64,000 bases of DNA, taken from NCBI GenBank assembly GCA_037349315.1, contig JBAIAC010000035.1:6400501-6464500 (forward strand). The letters run 5' to 3'. Below are positions 25,380 through 36,576 of this stretch, one piece after another. Every line of letters begins with the position of its first letter. Positions within the stretch are counted from its first letter, which is position 1. The position numbers and the translations under genes were made by a program. The stretch comes from Chelydra serpentina (Eukaryota; Chordata; Testudines; Chelydridae). Under the pieces are notes generated by a model. That model was not told the DNA's origin and did not search any database. It saw only the letters and a list, made by a program, of their open reading frames with translations.

Positions 25380-25555
25380 CAAGGTGGGTGAGGTAATATC
25401 TTTTACTGGACAAATTTCTGTTCGTGGTTGGAACAAGCTTTTGAGCCTCTGGAAAGCTTCCACCAACAGAAGTTGGTCCAGTAAAAGATATTACTTCACC
25501 CACCTTGTCTCTCTAATATCCTGGAACCAACACGGCTACAGCAACATTGTAAACA
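25380..25555 (+). mobile_element. Inverted Penelope-like terminus (fold-back)
   Basis: CAAGGTGGGTGAGGTAATAT at 25380 is repeated in inverse at 25461-25506, with 43-46 bp arms and about 35 bases of loop. It is followed by TCTCTAATATCCTGG and CCAACACGGCTACAGC, the 3' terminus of a turtle Penelope-like element. The same end is at 7919. The closing motif AACACGGCTAC also ends the element at 38650. Confidence 0.7.
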
Positions 25556-26084
25556 ATACATGATCATTCATGTTTGTCTTCCTTTCTGAAAAAAAGTATT
25601 CATTTTCTTATGCAATGTTCAGCATTCAGTAAAGACAGATATTTTGAAGTGCCCACATACTGCAGTGATGGGGACTTACAGTTGCTGTAGTTAGATTTTT
25701 TGGATGGAATATAGGGAAGTAGAATACTCAAAGAAAAAAGAAAGAGGGCTTGTTCCTGTTCTGTTGATCTCCATGGTAGCTAGATCTATTCCCAACTTTG
25801 TAAATTACAGATAGATTTGGGGGGAAAGCTATCACTCAACATCTACATTAATAATTCAAACATATTTGATATAACAGCTCTGTAATCCAATCTAATATTA
25901 AAATAATCACAGTGAAATAAACAAAATAACAACCAGAAAACCTCACGGGGAAAATGATAGAAGACAAGATGAATGACATGAGAATGAATAAAGACGACCA
26001 TTTATAGTAGTAATTCTTAAGATTTAGATAGTATTTTATATTCCAAAACGCTGAACAAGCATGAACTAATGTATGCTCCCAACT

Positions 26085-26245
26085 TCCCTGTGAAGTAGGT
26101 GAGTAAAGATTAATATTCCCATTTCACAATTAGGAAACAAAGATGTGACATGAATGTTCCAATACAACACAGCAAGTCATTGGCAGACCAGGGTTTAGAA
26201 TTCTTACATTCCTGGCTTCTACCACCATGCTCAGTCCATCAGACA
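26085..26245 (-). mobile_element. MIR (CORE-SINE), minus strand
   Basis: The + strand has TTCCCATTTCACAATTAGG, then AGCAAGTCATTGGCAGACC and AGGGTTTAGAATTCTTACA. This is the reverse-complement order of MIR (fewer bases at the ends are recognisable). Confidence 0.6.
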
Positions 26246-28099
26246 ATATTGCTTCTGTACAAATGTAGCAAGTACGCTAGAACATGTTGATGTCTCATAA
26301 CAGCAAGAGAGAGAGCTAGACATACATTAATCATAACAGGCATCATGCAAACGGAAAAGAATTCAGGAAGGATTTTCCTCTAGGATCGCTTTGGACGCAG
26401 TTCACCAAATGGACACCAGGGTTAAAATCCTAGCTCCGTTGACTTCTGGGGATTTGATTGATTTATTCCTGTATCTTTTCATGACATGATGTTTTATTTA
26501 TCCTTGTGTATCTATTTTTTTCAAATTTAACCATGACAGCTGGTATTATGATGCCTCCATGTGGATAGGAAGTAGCTGAGCCAGCCATGCTGGTAAGCAG
26601 TGGCTTGCTTTGAGCCAACTTCCTTTTTTCTCCATTCTTCACAGAAGGGTAATGTGAGTAATGTAGCTAAGGTGGAGCTACAAGTATGGAGAGGCTGGAA
26701 GGACAAGCTTATTCAGTGCTGAATGAAGTGATTGACCTGACCACCTTCCATTTGCTCCTGGTTGGTTTAGACAGGGGTCTGCCGTGGTTTTGGGGTTCAG
26801 TTGGATGAGATGCTGAGCACCCATTGAAATCAGTAGGTTCAGGGGGCCCTTAGTAACAGCTTATAGAATTGATGCACTTTTGCCAAACTAGTAACTGTTA
26901 GCTATGGTATTTATTTATTTAATCAGTCATTCCTTTATTTATTGTGCCTGCTTATTACATGAATTGCGGTAACACCTAAAAGCACCAGTCAGGATTGTGC
27001 TAGGCACTATATCGACACGTAGGAAGATAGGGTTCCGGACCCCAATTGCATGTACCTGACTCCATGCAGGTGTAGATTGAGTTGCAGGACCAGGCCGTAA
27101 GTATTATTTATTTGTGTACTGAGCTTTGCTTGTTGTGTTGCTGTGTATGTAAGTTTGCATCATTTTTCCATTAGTTTATATGAGGAGTGAAGGGGTATTT
27201 TATCGTCTCTCCTTCTGTGGGAATGAACGAATCATCTTAATTTTAAATCAGACACATTGCTTATTGTTTCTCAACTCATTTTGTTGGGGGCCTTGTGGGG
27301 TGCTGCATTGGCTGTGACCCTATACACTGTACTTCGTATTTCCGATTTACTTTTATTTATACAGAATTAGCAGCTGAGACATCACTACTATCAAGAAGTG
27401 TTAGAAATCCTTCAAACACAAAATGTCAGTTTGCTGAGTGAGCTCTTTTTGGTAGTGTGGTTACCATGGACACCAGATACTCCCTTTTATTTATTTTTCC
27501 TTATCTAGTTCAGTATGACAGGAGAGAATAAATAAATTAATCTAATATATAATAAATAACAGAAATGCCATATAAAAATAATGTGAACAGAGTATTTTAT
27601 GGAGTATTTGCTCATTTAGAAAAGGGAAAGCATAGATTTTAGATTGCCTCAAAAATATACACGCTGCTGTACTCTAACTTTCATTATCAATGCTTTTAAA
27701 TCTAACAAGTTAAGCTTCCCCTGCGCACCCCCATGGAGCTTGTGCAAATTCCGAAGAATGGCAGTGTCTTGCCAGTTGTTACTCTTGGAGCACCATCTAA
27801 TGGATGAGTTATGAAAGATCTTTTTTCTAGCAAGAAAGCCAAAGTTCTTTACATTCTTGTCATTTGATACCCATTCATCAGCATTAATATACAACCAAAG
27901 CCAGTTATGCCAAATCCCAGTTAACCACAACCCTCAATTAACCAAAATGTGATCATGTCCCTGATATCAATATGTGGTTCACAGAGATTCCCAATTTTAA
28001 TGTTCCTGAAAGTTTTGGATTATTTTGGATTACATTTTTTTCTAGTATGCACCTATAAAAACTTTTTAATGTTTGCAATATTTCTAATATTCCACAGGG

Positions 28100-29000
28100 C
28101 AGAATCTTAACTATTAGCTGTCCCTGCTTTCTCCTTCGTTCATGCAGGTTGTTCCCCTACCCATGACCTGTCTACTCAGCAGACATCCAGTGGTGTTTCT
28201 GTCGCCTGCCCCCTGCAGCCCCCAGAAAGTTCCTGGTTTTCTCGCTGCAGTGAGAATGAAGTTTCTCTCTCCACTGGCAGCCTCTCCACTGGCAGTTGAG
28301 TAACGTTCTCCAGTCCTGCTGGGAAATATGTCCTTTTCAGCTCTCTCCGAGATCCTAGCCAGCTGCAGCACCTGCAGGCTCTTGGCAGCCATCAGCACAG
28401 ACACATCCTTAGCAACCAGTACCATATGCCTCTTCACCTCCTACTCACCAAGTGCCTGCTAGCCCACATGCCTCTGTGTTTGCAGACTAAACAGGGACGG
28501 ATTTTTTGCCTCACTCCGAGTCTTGGTTTTTCTGCCCAGTCTGTTTCTATCCCTGTTTTTCTCTTCCTCCTCAGAGTCCCATTTTCTTTGCACAGGGACC
28601 AATTCAACCCATGGTCGCCTTACCTTGGTATGGGGGAACCTCTTGTCTACAACGGGAAATAATATAAAGAGTTATGTAGCGTTTTGGTATCTCAGCTTCT
28701 GGGAACCCCAAGTCCATCAAGTCTTTCCATGAACCATCTCCACCATATCTCATGTCCCATCTGCCATGCCTGCCCTCATCCGTAACACACAGTGCCAGAT
28801 GCCGCAGGACAATCCCTGTGGTTCCCATGGATTTCTAGGGAGTTCTCTTCAGCAGGGTGGAGGTGATAACTCTGGGATTCTAGTGGGACTCCAGGAGTCT
28901 GGGAGGAACCTAGCAGAATCTGTAGTGGGTCATTATTGGTTGCACTCTTGCCTCATCCGTTTTGGGAATCCTTGCTAAATAGCAAAAAGCTGTTATTCAG
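28100..29000. other. Unassigned segment richer in GC than the surrounding intron
   Basis: About 900 bases with higher GC than the flanks and several overlapping short open frames on both strands, the longest 107 residues on the minus strand. No domain, splice pattern or repeat end is recognised. It could be an unlisted interspersed repeat or a very old retrocopy. Confidence 0.3.
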
Positions 29001-29449
29001 AGGAGGCACCCTCTGTTAACCAGCCAGGTTTCCCATTGCTTGATGCTACCCTGTGATGAACAAGGAGTAGTGGATATTCATGCTCAAAGACCTTTGAATA
29101 TAATTATTTATGCCTTCGTGAAGAAAGTGGACTGAGTGTTTCCTGTCCCCAATGTGGACTCTCAAATGGTTGCCCTGTCTGGAAATCCTTCCTGCTAACT
29201 GAGATCATAGCTTCCCTACTGATGTCACTGGCGATCCCTTTAATGGATTTGCCGCTGGGTGTTTGAGTTTGTATTACAAGTGCTTATTTGTACCATATCT
29301 TTTGTGTAAGGCATTCTGATGTCTGAATCCAAACTCTCTACCTGGTTTATCAATCTGTTATTATCAAAGCTTCCAGTACTTCAACATTCTTGTTTTGCCA
29401 AAGTCCAGATATCAATTTGGCAGGCCATTCTTTTACCTATTCCAGTATT

Positions 29450-29469
29450 CCCCCCCCCCCCCCCCCCCC
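29450..29469. repeat. Poly-C run, 20 bases
   Basis: Twenty consecutive cytosines, the longest homopolymer seen in the window. Confidence 0.92.
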
Positions 29470-30346
29470 ACAACTCTTGTAGGAATTCCCTTCTCATGTT
29501 CTCTTTACTGCATTAGAAGAAATGAAAAATGCATCCTTATGTCTGAACATAAAACATATTTATTTTCTCTCATTTTTGGCACAAGCTAGTTTTTGTTCTT
29601 CATTAAGTACTTTGGAAAGATAAGGGTTTATAGTACTGTATGTACATTTAAATTGCTGTGGCTCTTGTTATGATAACATTGTTGTCCTAGCAACATTACT
29701 TGTGCAAATGGAAGGCCAGAGTTCACATGTGTATTTCGTACAAATTTTGGAAGACACAGGATGGATCAATTAATCATCCATTTTATATCATCCCACATAG
29801 AGTAACCTTTCAGAAGTATTAACTGCACACCGCTGAATATACTATGCCTGAAATGCTTAAGAAAATGCTATTTTTAAAAAAAGCAAATGTTAAGATTGGA
29901 CTCTAAAATACCTTTTTTCGTCCCTCATCCAAGGGTATTTATCCTTTACATCACATCTAACACACATTGGGTATGTCTACACTACGAGAGTAGTTCGATT
30001 TTTCTTAAACCGAACTTGTGAAACCGATATTGCAAAGTCGATCGTGCGAATCCACACCAAGGACATTAAATCGAATTTGTGAGTCCACAGTAACGGGGCA
30101 AGCATCGACATTGCAAGCGGTGCACTGTGGGTAGCTATCCCACAGTTCCCGCAGTCCCCGCTGACCACTGGAATTCTGGGTGTAGCTCCCAGTGCCTTCT
30201 GGGGCCAAAAATGTGTCGAGGGTGGTTATAGGTAAATGTCGTCATTCGACCCACACTCCCGCCCTCCCTCCGTGAAAGCGCCGGCGGGCAATTAATTCGC
30301 ACCCTTTTCTGGTGATTGACAGCTCGGACGCCACAGGACAGCGAGC

Positions 30347-30787
30347 ATGGAGCCCTCCGCGATTATCGCTGCTGCTCTGTCCGTTGTCAACACCTCGCGC
30401 CTTATCGTCCACCTTTTCCAGAGGCAGATGCAGATAAATCGGGCGAGGAGGCAACGGAAGCTCCGGGAGGACATGAACTCTGAGAGGGGCACAGACCTCT
30501 CGCAAAGCACGGGACCCCGGCCCGTAGACATCATGGTGGCAATGGGGCACGTTGATCCTGTGGAACGGCGATTCTGGGCAAGGGAAACAAGCACTGACTG
30601 GTGGGACCGCATAGTGCTGCAGGTCTGGGATGAATCCCAGTGGCTGCGAAACTTTTGGATGCGTAAGGGCACTTTCCTGGAACTTTGTGAGTTGCTGTCC
30701 CCTGCCCTGAAGCACCAAGACACCCGAATGAGAGCTGCCCTGACTATCCAGAAGCGGGAAAGTATCCTACCATGGAGGAGACAATAA
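30347..30787 (+). pseudogene. Harbinger transposase, N-terminal remnant lacking the DDE domain
   Basis: Harbinger transposase is the HARBI1-like nuclease that cuts and joins the element's ends. This 146-residue frame starts MEPSAIIAAA. It includes WWDRIVLQVWDESQWLRNFW and then MRKGTFLELCELLSPALKHQ, the conserved N-terminal region before the DDE catalytic core. It then runs into unrelated residues (ESILPWRRQ) and a stop. Full-length relatives are roughly 350-450 residues, so the DDE nuclease is absent and the product cannot be active. The start is the first ATG after the left subterminal region. It is convergent with the trihelix gene at 30985. Confidence 0.82.
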
Positions 30788-30984
30788 GGCCGCTCTCCCT
30801 GGGAACCTGATGCAAAAGCTTTCACTGTACATCCAGGGGAGCTTCGCGGAGATCTCCGATGGGGATTTCTCCTCTATCCCCATACATATTGACAGACTTT
30901 TCGAGTAGTTGCACTGGAAACGACTCAAAACTAAAGCACCTATGGCCAATTAAGCAATACAAACACATTGCTAACACACCATGC

Positions 30985-31587
30985 CTATTCTATTCCAAAT
31001 AAATGTTTAAAACACTGACCTGCTGATCCTTTGCCTGGTTCCTGGTCCGGGATGCTGCCTTGGGAGGGTTCGTAGGGGATCTCAGTGAGGGTGATGAACA
31101 GATCCTGGCTGTCGGGGAAATCAGCGGTGAAAGCGCTGTCGACTGCCTCGTCCTCCTCCTCTCCTTCACCGTCCACAAAAACTTCAGACGACGTGGCCGT
31201 AGATAAGACCCCGTCGTCGGAGTCCACGGACACTGGTGGGGTAGTGGTGGCAGCACCACCGAGCATAGCATGCAGTGCCTCGTAAAAACGGCATGTGTGT
31301 GGCTGCAATCCGGAGCATCCGTTGGACTCTTTGGTCTTCTGGTACGCCTGTCGCAGCTCCTTGATTTTCACGCGGCACTGCGTTGCATCCCGGCTGTATC
31401 CTCTCTCCGTCATGGCTTTTGAGATCTTCTCGTAGATCTTCGCATTCCGTCTTTTCGATCGCAGTTCTAAAAGCACGGACTCATCGCCCCACACAGCGAT
31501 CAGGTCCAAGACTTCCCGATCAGTCCATGCTGGGGCCCTCTTTCTATTCTGCAATTGCATGGTCACCTCTGCTGGAGAGCTCTGCAT
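30985..31587 (-). pseudogene. Harbinger-encoded trihelix (Myb/SANT-like) DNA-binding protein, 3'-truncated
   Basis: In Harbinger elements this partner binds the element ends and brings the transposase to the nucleus. From the Met at 31587 it reads MQSSPAEVTMQLQNRKRAPA, WTDREVLDLIAVWGDESVLL and later YSRDATQCRVKIKELRQAYQ: the tryptophan-anchored trihelix fold. An acidic Asp/Glu-rich stretch follows. The frame extends 27 codons further upstream to 31668, but the MQSSPAEVT start fits the family. It ends CFKHLFGIE just after CAG|GTCAGT, which looks like a splice donor, so the real protein probably continued into a second exon that is now missing. About 201 residues remain; relatives are longer, with a C-terminal coiled coil as I recall. 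Confidence 0.8.
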
Positions 31588-32469
31588 CGTTGCCAGTGCT
31601 GCTGAGCTGGCCACGATGTCCAAACAGGAAATGAGATTCAAACTGGCCAGACAGGAAAAGGAATTCAAATTTTCCCAGGGCTTTTCCCTGAGTAGCAGGT
31701 CAGAGCATCCGAGTACGGATTGCTGTCCAGAGCGTCCACTGAGTGGTGCACTGTGGGATAGCTCCCGGAGCTATTAGCGTCGAATTCCGTCCACAGTAAC
31801 ACGAATTCGACATGGCCATGTCGAATTTAGCGCTACTCCCCTCGTCGGGGAGGAGTACAGAAATCGAATTACAGAGCCATTTATGTCGAAATAAATAGCT
31901 TCCTAATGTGGATGGGTGCAGGGTAAAATCGAGTTAACGCTGCTAAATTCGACAAAGTCCTAGTGTAGACCAGGCCATTGACTCTTTTTGAATCACCTAT
32001 GTGGTTACTAGGTATCACAGGTACAATATGTTCCCCATGGGAAGTGCTGCTTAATGAGTGGACGGCTACATTTTGTGCCATTATCAAGTTGTCTTCAGAT
32101 GTAGGATGAGTTGAATTAATTGATTGTTGACAAGTGCAGACTTCACAAGCACACTTAGCCATTGCACCTAACTGGATATCCAATAGCATTCAGAGGCCCA
32201 ACAAAACACTGTTAACTCCTCTGCCCCCTTGCACTGCTGATTAAAAAGTCATGCGCATATTCTGTCAATTTGCCATTTCTTCCAATTGCTTTCCTCAGCC
32301 AATAAGCATTACTCCTCTCTTATCCTAGATGAGTTTTAGCCAACTAACTGTTGTCCAAATTCCAAACTTGGCTACATGCTTGGTAAGTAATTGCACCATC
32401 CAGATCTGATGAAATTGAGACATAGAACTGGGTGTCATCTTACTAACTCTTCTAGTAGCCTCACATTAG

Positions 32470-33050
32470 AGTTAGTTGGAAAAAAATTTAAAATAGATTT
32501 TTGTCAGAAAAAGCTGTTTTGATTAAACCAATTTTTTAATGAAATGGTTTTGATTAAATTTCCCATGAAAGAAAAAAAAACATTGAAATGATTATTTTTT
32601 ATTTGGAAACTTATTTTTTGAAAATTTCAAATTTTTCTTCAAAATTCCAAAATGTTATGATATAGGTTTTCATTTTTATATTTTTACATTACATTACAAC
32701 ACAAACAGGAGACACTTTGATATAGAAATATATTTCAATCAGTACTGAGTGGCATCTGCCCTTAATTATTTTTAAAATAAAATAAAAATAATAGAATATT
32801 TCAACCAATATATTGTCATGGAATAATGTAAAATAATCATTAAATGATGATAAAATATAAAAATGAGAAAAAATATAAAGTAAATACCAAAATGAATTTT
32901 TTTCCAAAATGAAGAGTTTTGGAATTTTCATTTTGAGGAAATTTTAAAATATTTGTTTCCATTCCAAATTGGAATAAAACCAGAATTTTGACATTTGAAA
33001 AATTTGAAATGTCAAAATTAAGAATAAACACTTTGTCCCAACCATGGTAA
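32470..33050. repeat. Extremely AT-rich segment with inverted A/T tracts
   Basis: Long A- and T-rich words such as GAAAATTTCAAATTTTTC and TTGAAAAATTTGAAATGTC recur in both orientations. It fits an AT-rich palindromic MITE or an expanded simple sequence. A shorter similar stretch is at 19099-19260. Confidence 0.4.
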
Positions 33051-33089
33051 TAGCCTGGATATTAGAATGGCTCTGCAGTATGCCAAACT

Positions 33090-33910
33090 TTCATGTCCAC
33101 ATCAAGAAGGAATTTCTGGAAAAATGTACCCGAGATACATCAATGATATTTTCATCTTCTGGACAGATGACCTAAACTTCCTCATACATTTCCACAACAA
33201 TTTCAACAACCACCACCCATCCATCAAACTCTAGAACATTCCCACACCAGCATCAACTTCCTGGCCACCACAATCAGCTTCAACAATGGAATCCTACAGA
33301 CAACTATATACAAGAAACCCACAGGTCACTGTACTTATCTCCACAGATCCAGTAATCACCCCAAACACACCAAGAAATCTGTTATCTACAGCTTGGCACA
33401 CATATCGCAGAATACTCTTCGAGGAGAAAGTCTGGGATACACACCTTAACACATTTAAAATTGCCTTCACCAAACATGGACACTCCACCAGAGAAGTAGA
33501 TTGCATCATGGAATGGGCCTCCCAACTACCCCAAGAGAACTTGCTTCAATATGAGGGGAAAATAAACCTCACTGACTGGACACCCCTAGTTGTTACTTAT
33601 CACCCACCCTCCCCCCACTGGAACCCATACAGAGTATCATCGAAAAACTATAACCCATACTTAATGGAGACCACATCCTGAAAGAAATCTTTTACAAACC
33701 CACTCTTCTGGCCTTCCATCAATGTCCCTATCTTGCCAAACTCATCATCAGAAGCAAACTCCCCAAAGACCAGGACACACCAGCTCAAAGTGATACCAGA
33801 CCCTGCCATAGCAACAGATGCAAAACCTGCAGTCATATCTCCACTGCTACGATCCTCAGTACCCCCAAACAACCTTTCAAGATCCATGGTTCCTACATCC
33901 CTACATTCAT
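33090..33910 (+). mobile_element. Penelope-like element, degenerate RT to C-terminal region
   Basis: It reads RYINDIFIFW (near 33130), reverse-transcriptase motif C and its flank, then FHNNFNNHHPSIKL and, in shifting frames, remnants of the thumb region. The linker is conserved (NRCKTCSHISTA near 33820, then FKIHGSYIP). Several frameshifts and stops break it. The 131-residue frame at 33286-33681 is one undisrupted stretch and not a gene. The 3' end stops at a partial hAT MITE at 33911. Confidence 0.75.
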
Positions 33911-33984
33911 GGCTTTGTCTTATATAGGTGCCTATTGCCCCCCACCCCCGTCCCAATTTTTCACACTTGCTATCTGGTCACCCT
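33911..33984 (-). mobile_element. Partial copy of the 35755 hAT MITE
   Basis: GGCTTTGTCTTATATAGG through ATCTGGTCACCCTA matches the reverse complement of the right two-thirds of the MITE at 35755-35871. Confidence 0.75.
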
Positions 33985-34501
33985 AGCGGGGTGAGATGCC
34001 TCTCCCCCAGCATGGACCTGCCGCAGCAGGCAGAGACACCTGTCCCCACCGGCCCCAGCACGGACCTGCCCTGGACTTGCCATTGTCAGGGGAGAGCTGC
34101 CCCTCTCCCAGCCCCTCCCCCAGCCCCAACTCAGCCTCTATATGGATCTGCCGCGGCCAGGGGAGAGGTGTCTCTGCCTCCCCTCTCCCTCCCCCCCCCC
34201 TCCCCCGCTTGTCCAGCCCAGGTGCTGCTGCAGGGAGAGAGAGCTGGGAGGAGTCCTCTCTCCCCGCCGTAGCCCCCAGGCAATCTGCACCCCAAACTCC
34301 TCATCCCTGGCCCCACCCCAGAGCCCTCACTTCCCCACACACACCCCAATCCTCTGCCCCAGCCCTGAGCCCCCCTCTCACACTCCAAACCCCTCGACCT
34401 TACCCCCACCACATGAATTTTGTTATGTGCACCAATATGGAGTTAGTGCACATAACAAAATTCATTCGGCACATGTGTGGGAAAAAATAGAGGGAACACT
34501 G
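33985..34501. mobile_element. GC-rich hAT-type element, left end missing
   Basis: The right end reads TGTGTGGGAAAAAATAGAGG and then GAACACTG, the inverse of the turtle repeat end CAGTGTTCCCTCTA. Next to it is a perfect 19-bp inverted repeat. The body is C-rich and resembles the core of the 11872 element. The left terminus is not present beside the neighbouring MITE. Open frames up to 168 residues are compositional. Confidence 0.6.
34413..34465. repeat. Perfect 19-bp inverted repeat
   Basis: ATGAATTTTGTTATGTGCA at 34413-34431 is exactly inverted at 34447-34465 with a 15-base spacer, forming the subterminal hairpin of the hAT-type element around it. Confidence 0.95.
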
Positions 34502-34513
34502 GTCATCATGACG

Positions 34514-34536
34514 CTTTTATTATTATTATTATTAGC
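34514..34536. repeat. (TTA)n microsatellite
   Basis: About seven TTA units beside the right end of the hAT-type element. Confidence 0.85.
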
Positions 34537-34675
34537 ATTAGAAGTAAGGCCAAACAGGTGTTTTCCATCTCTGTACTCTATGGGCCAAACTCTCTGCTGG
34601 TGTAACTCTGCTGAAGTTAGGAGAGAATTTGGCAATAGGTTTCCATAAGAAGGAGAAAATGTAGGCAGAATATCC

Positions 34676-34861
34676 GGATAAGTTGCTGACAGTGAGATCT
34701 AGCGGCCTATGGAATAATCTACCAAGAGACTTGATGGAAGGCACATTCCTTGACGTATTTAAAACTAACCTGGATGAAATCATAGGAAATGTATAATGAA
34801 GAACAATCATGCACTGGTAGGAAGATAACTGAATCAGAATGTTCCAGCTCTAGATTCTATG
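34676..34861 (+). mobile_element. CR1 LINE 3' end
   Basis: Contains GGAATAATCTACCAAGAGAC, GTATTTAAAACTAACCTGGA and a final TAGATTCTATG, the ordered CR1 3' end signature, without a long tandem tail. Confidence 0.7.
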
Positions 34862-35252
34862 CACAGTAAACTACATTAGACACTTCAGTATCTTAAACCC
34901 AGTGTGACTTGCCTACATACAGATTGATTAAATAGAGGGTAATACATGTCTCATAAGTTTGTTACCAAGTTAACCATGATCTTTTGTTGCAATACATCAT
35001 AAGCAACATAAATTATCTCAAAACTGCCATAACTAATGTGTGAATGGACATGCGATATTTCCATACATAGTTAATACAATACGTTTTCTTCTTGCAATAT
35101 TTCCTTTAACACGAATGGAGCTTTCATACAATGTTTAAACAAATGTCTGAGCATATTTTCAAATTGAGAAAGGCTGGCCAAAGTTAATTGGACTGAAATG
35201 CTTTGGTCTAACTAAAGATTTTGGGTTCAATATAGAGGTATCTGGGTGAAAT

Positions 35253-35324
35253 GTAAGGGTCTGTGATATGCAGGAGGTAAGACTAGATGATCTAATAGTC
35301 CCTTCTGGCCTTATAATCTATGAA
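35253..35324 (+). mobile_element. CR1 LINE 3' end, 38 bp before a splice acceptor
   Basis: GACTAGATGATCTAATAGTC and CCTTCTGGCCTTATAATCTA end with TGAA at 35324. The ADAMTS2 exon starts at 35363, so its branch point must lie in or next to this retrotransposon. Confidence 0.75.
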
Positions 35325-35335
35325 ACAAGAAATAA

Positions 35336-35536
<201 letters not shown>

Positions 35537-35754
35537 TGATAAAATGTCTTATAAATATTACAATTACTGATTGGGGTTTCTTTCACCATTCAGAAAAAGC
35601 TAATTTAGCTTAGGAGCCACTAACATTTATCCTTAGTGTGAGTATTTTGCCAAGGGCTATTTGTTTTCAGGTGACCTATGCTAGGAATGCATTAGTTTCT
35701 CACTGTTCCATTGTTTTACCTCTCTATATCAATAGCATTATTTTGGGGCACATG

Positions 35755-35871
35755 TAGGGTGACCAGACAGCAAGTGTGAAAAATCAGGATGGGGAGTAAT
35801 AGGTGCCTATATAAGACAAAGCCCCAAATATCGGGACTGTCCCTATAAAATCAGGATATCTGGTCACCCTA
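35755..35871. mobile_element. Palindromic hAT MITE (117 bp) with 8-bp TSD
   Basis: The left end TAGGGTGACCAGACAGC and right end ATCTGGTCACCCTA are inverse. The flanks GGCACATG (35747-35754) and GGAACATG (35872-35879) form an 8-bp duplication with one mismatch. This is an abundant turtle MITE type. Confidence 0.85.
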
Positions 35872-35897
35872 GGAACATGTGGTGGGAGGGAACATTT

Positions 35898-36081
35898 GGG
35901 GGGAGGGATAGCTCAGTGGTTTGAGCATTGGCCTGCTAAACCCAGGGTTGTGAGTTCAATCCTTGAGGGGGCCATTTAGGGATCTGGGGCAAAAATTGGG
36001 GCTTGGTCCTGCTTTGAGCAGGGGGTTGGACTAGATGACCTCCTAAGGTCCCTTCCAACCCTGATATTCTATGATTCTATG
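35898..36081 (+). mobile_element. Turtle tRNA-derived SINE with CR1-type tail
   Basis: GGATAGCTCAGTGGTTTGAG carries pol III box A and GGTTGTGAGTTCAATCC carries box B. The 3' part is CR1-like (GACTAGATGACCTCCTAAGG) and ends in ATTCTATGATTCTATG. This matches the Cry-type SINEs of cryptodiran turtles, mobilised by CR1. It is not a functional tRNA gene, as no full cloverleaf is expected. Confidence 0.88.
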
Positions 36082-36576
36082 TCTTTACTCTTATTCAAGC
36101 CAAAGAAATCTTAGTGCTTTGATCTCAGCTCCAGAGTAGTCATTGTAGTACTCCAGCAGGAGCTCCCAGAAATATTGTGCCTTAATAGATGCTTATTATT
36201 GAAGGGGCCTAGAACAGCATAGACAAGACAAGAGTAGCCCCTGTTTTTACCCCTTTACAGGGCATAGCTTGCGTTCCCAGCTCCCTTGTGGAATCATCCT
36301 TCTGACCAATTAGAGACCATGAGGCTCCTCCGCACTCCATTTGGATTGACTAGTGCCACTGTTGGCATTGGCCAAGAGCACTCTTGGTACCCACTGAGGA
36401 CTTGAACTGTATGAAGACCCTATGATGTCATGCTCGAGTAGAGTCCTTGTCCTCGCTCTCTCTGTACCCCTTCACTAGACCAGGGACAGAATGGCCTTAA
36501 AGGAGATTACATTGAATTTAGGAACAACTCTGACATCATAATCAAAAAGGCTGACAAAGGAGGTGCTGTTGTCATC

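Larger units (their letters stand above)
29969..31976. mobile_element. PIF/Harbinger DNA transposon (2.0 kb), internally deleted
   Basis: The left end GGGTATGTCTACACTACGAG and the inverse of the right end, GGCCTGGTCTACACTAGG, form terminal inverted repeats. The flanks ATT (29966-29968) and ATT (31977-31979) give a 3-bp duplication. Inside are the two genes of Harbinger elements, in convergent order: a transposase start on + and a trihelix (Myb/SANT-like) DNA-binding protein on -. Both have lost their 3' parts. AATTCGA/TCGAATT motifs are scattered in the subterminal regions. Confidence 0.88.

Noticed and set aside
30242..30825. 158- and 177-residue minus-strand frames
   Set aside because: They are antisense to the Harbinger transposase remnant on the + strand.
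33286..33681. 131-residue open frame as a gene
   Set aside because: It is an undisrupted stretch in a wrong frame of the degenerate Penelope-like element.
35898..35970. tRNA-like gene with boxes A and B
   Set aside because: The sequence continues into a CR1-like tail and recurs at 50694, so it is a SINE head and not a functional tRNA.
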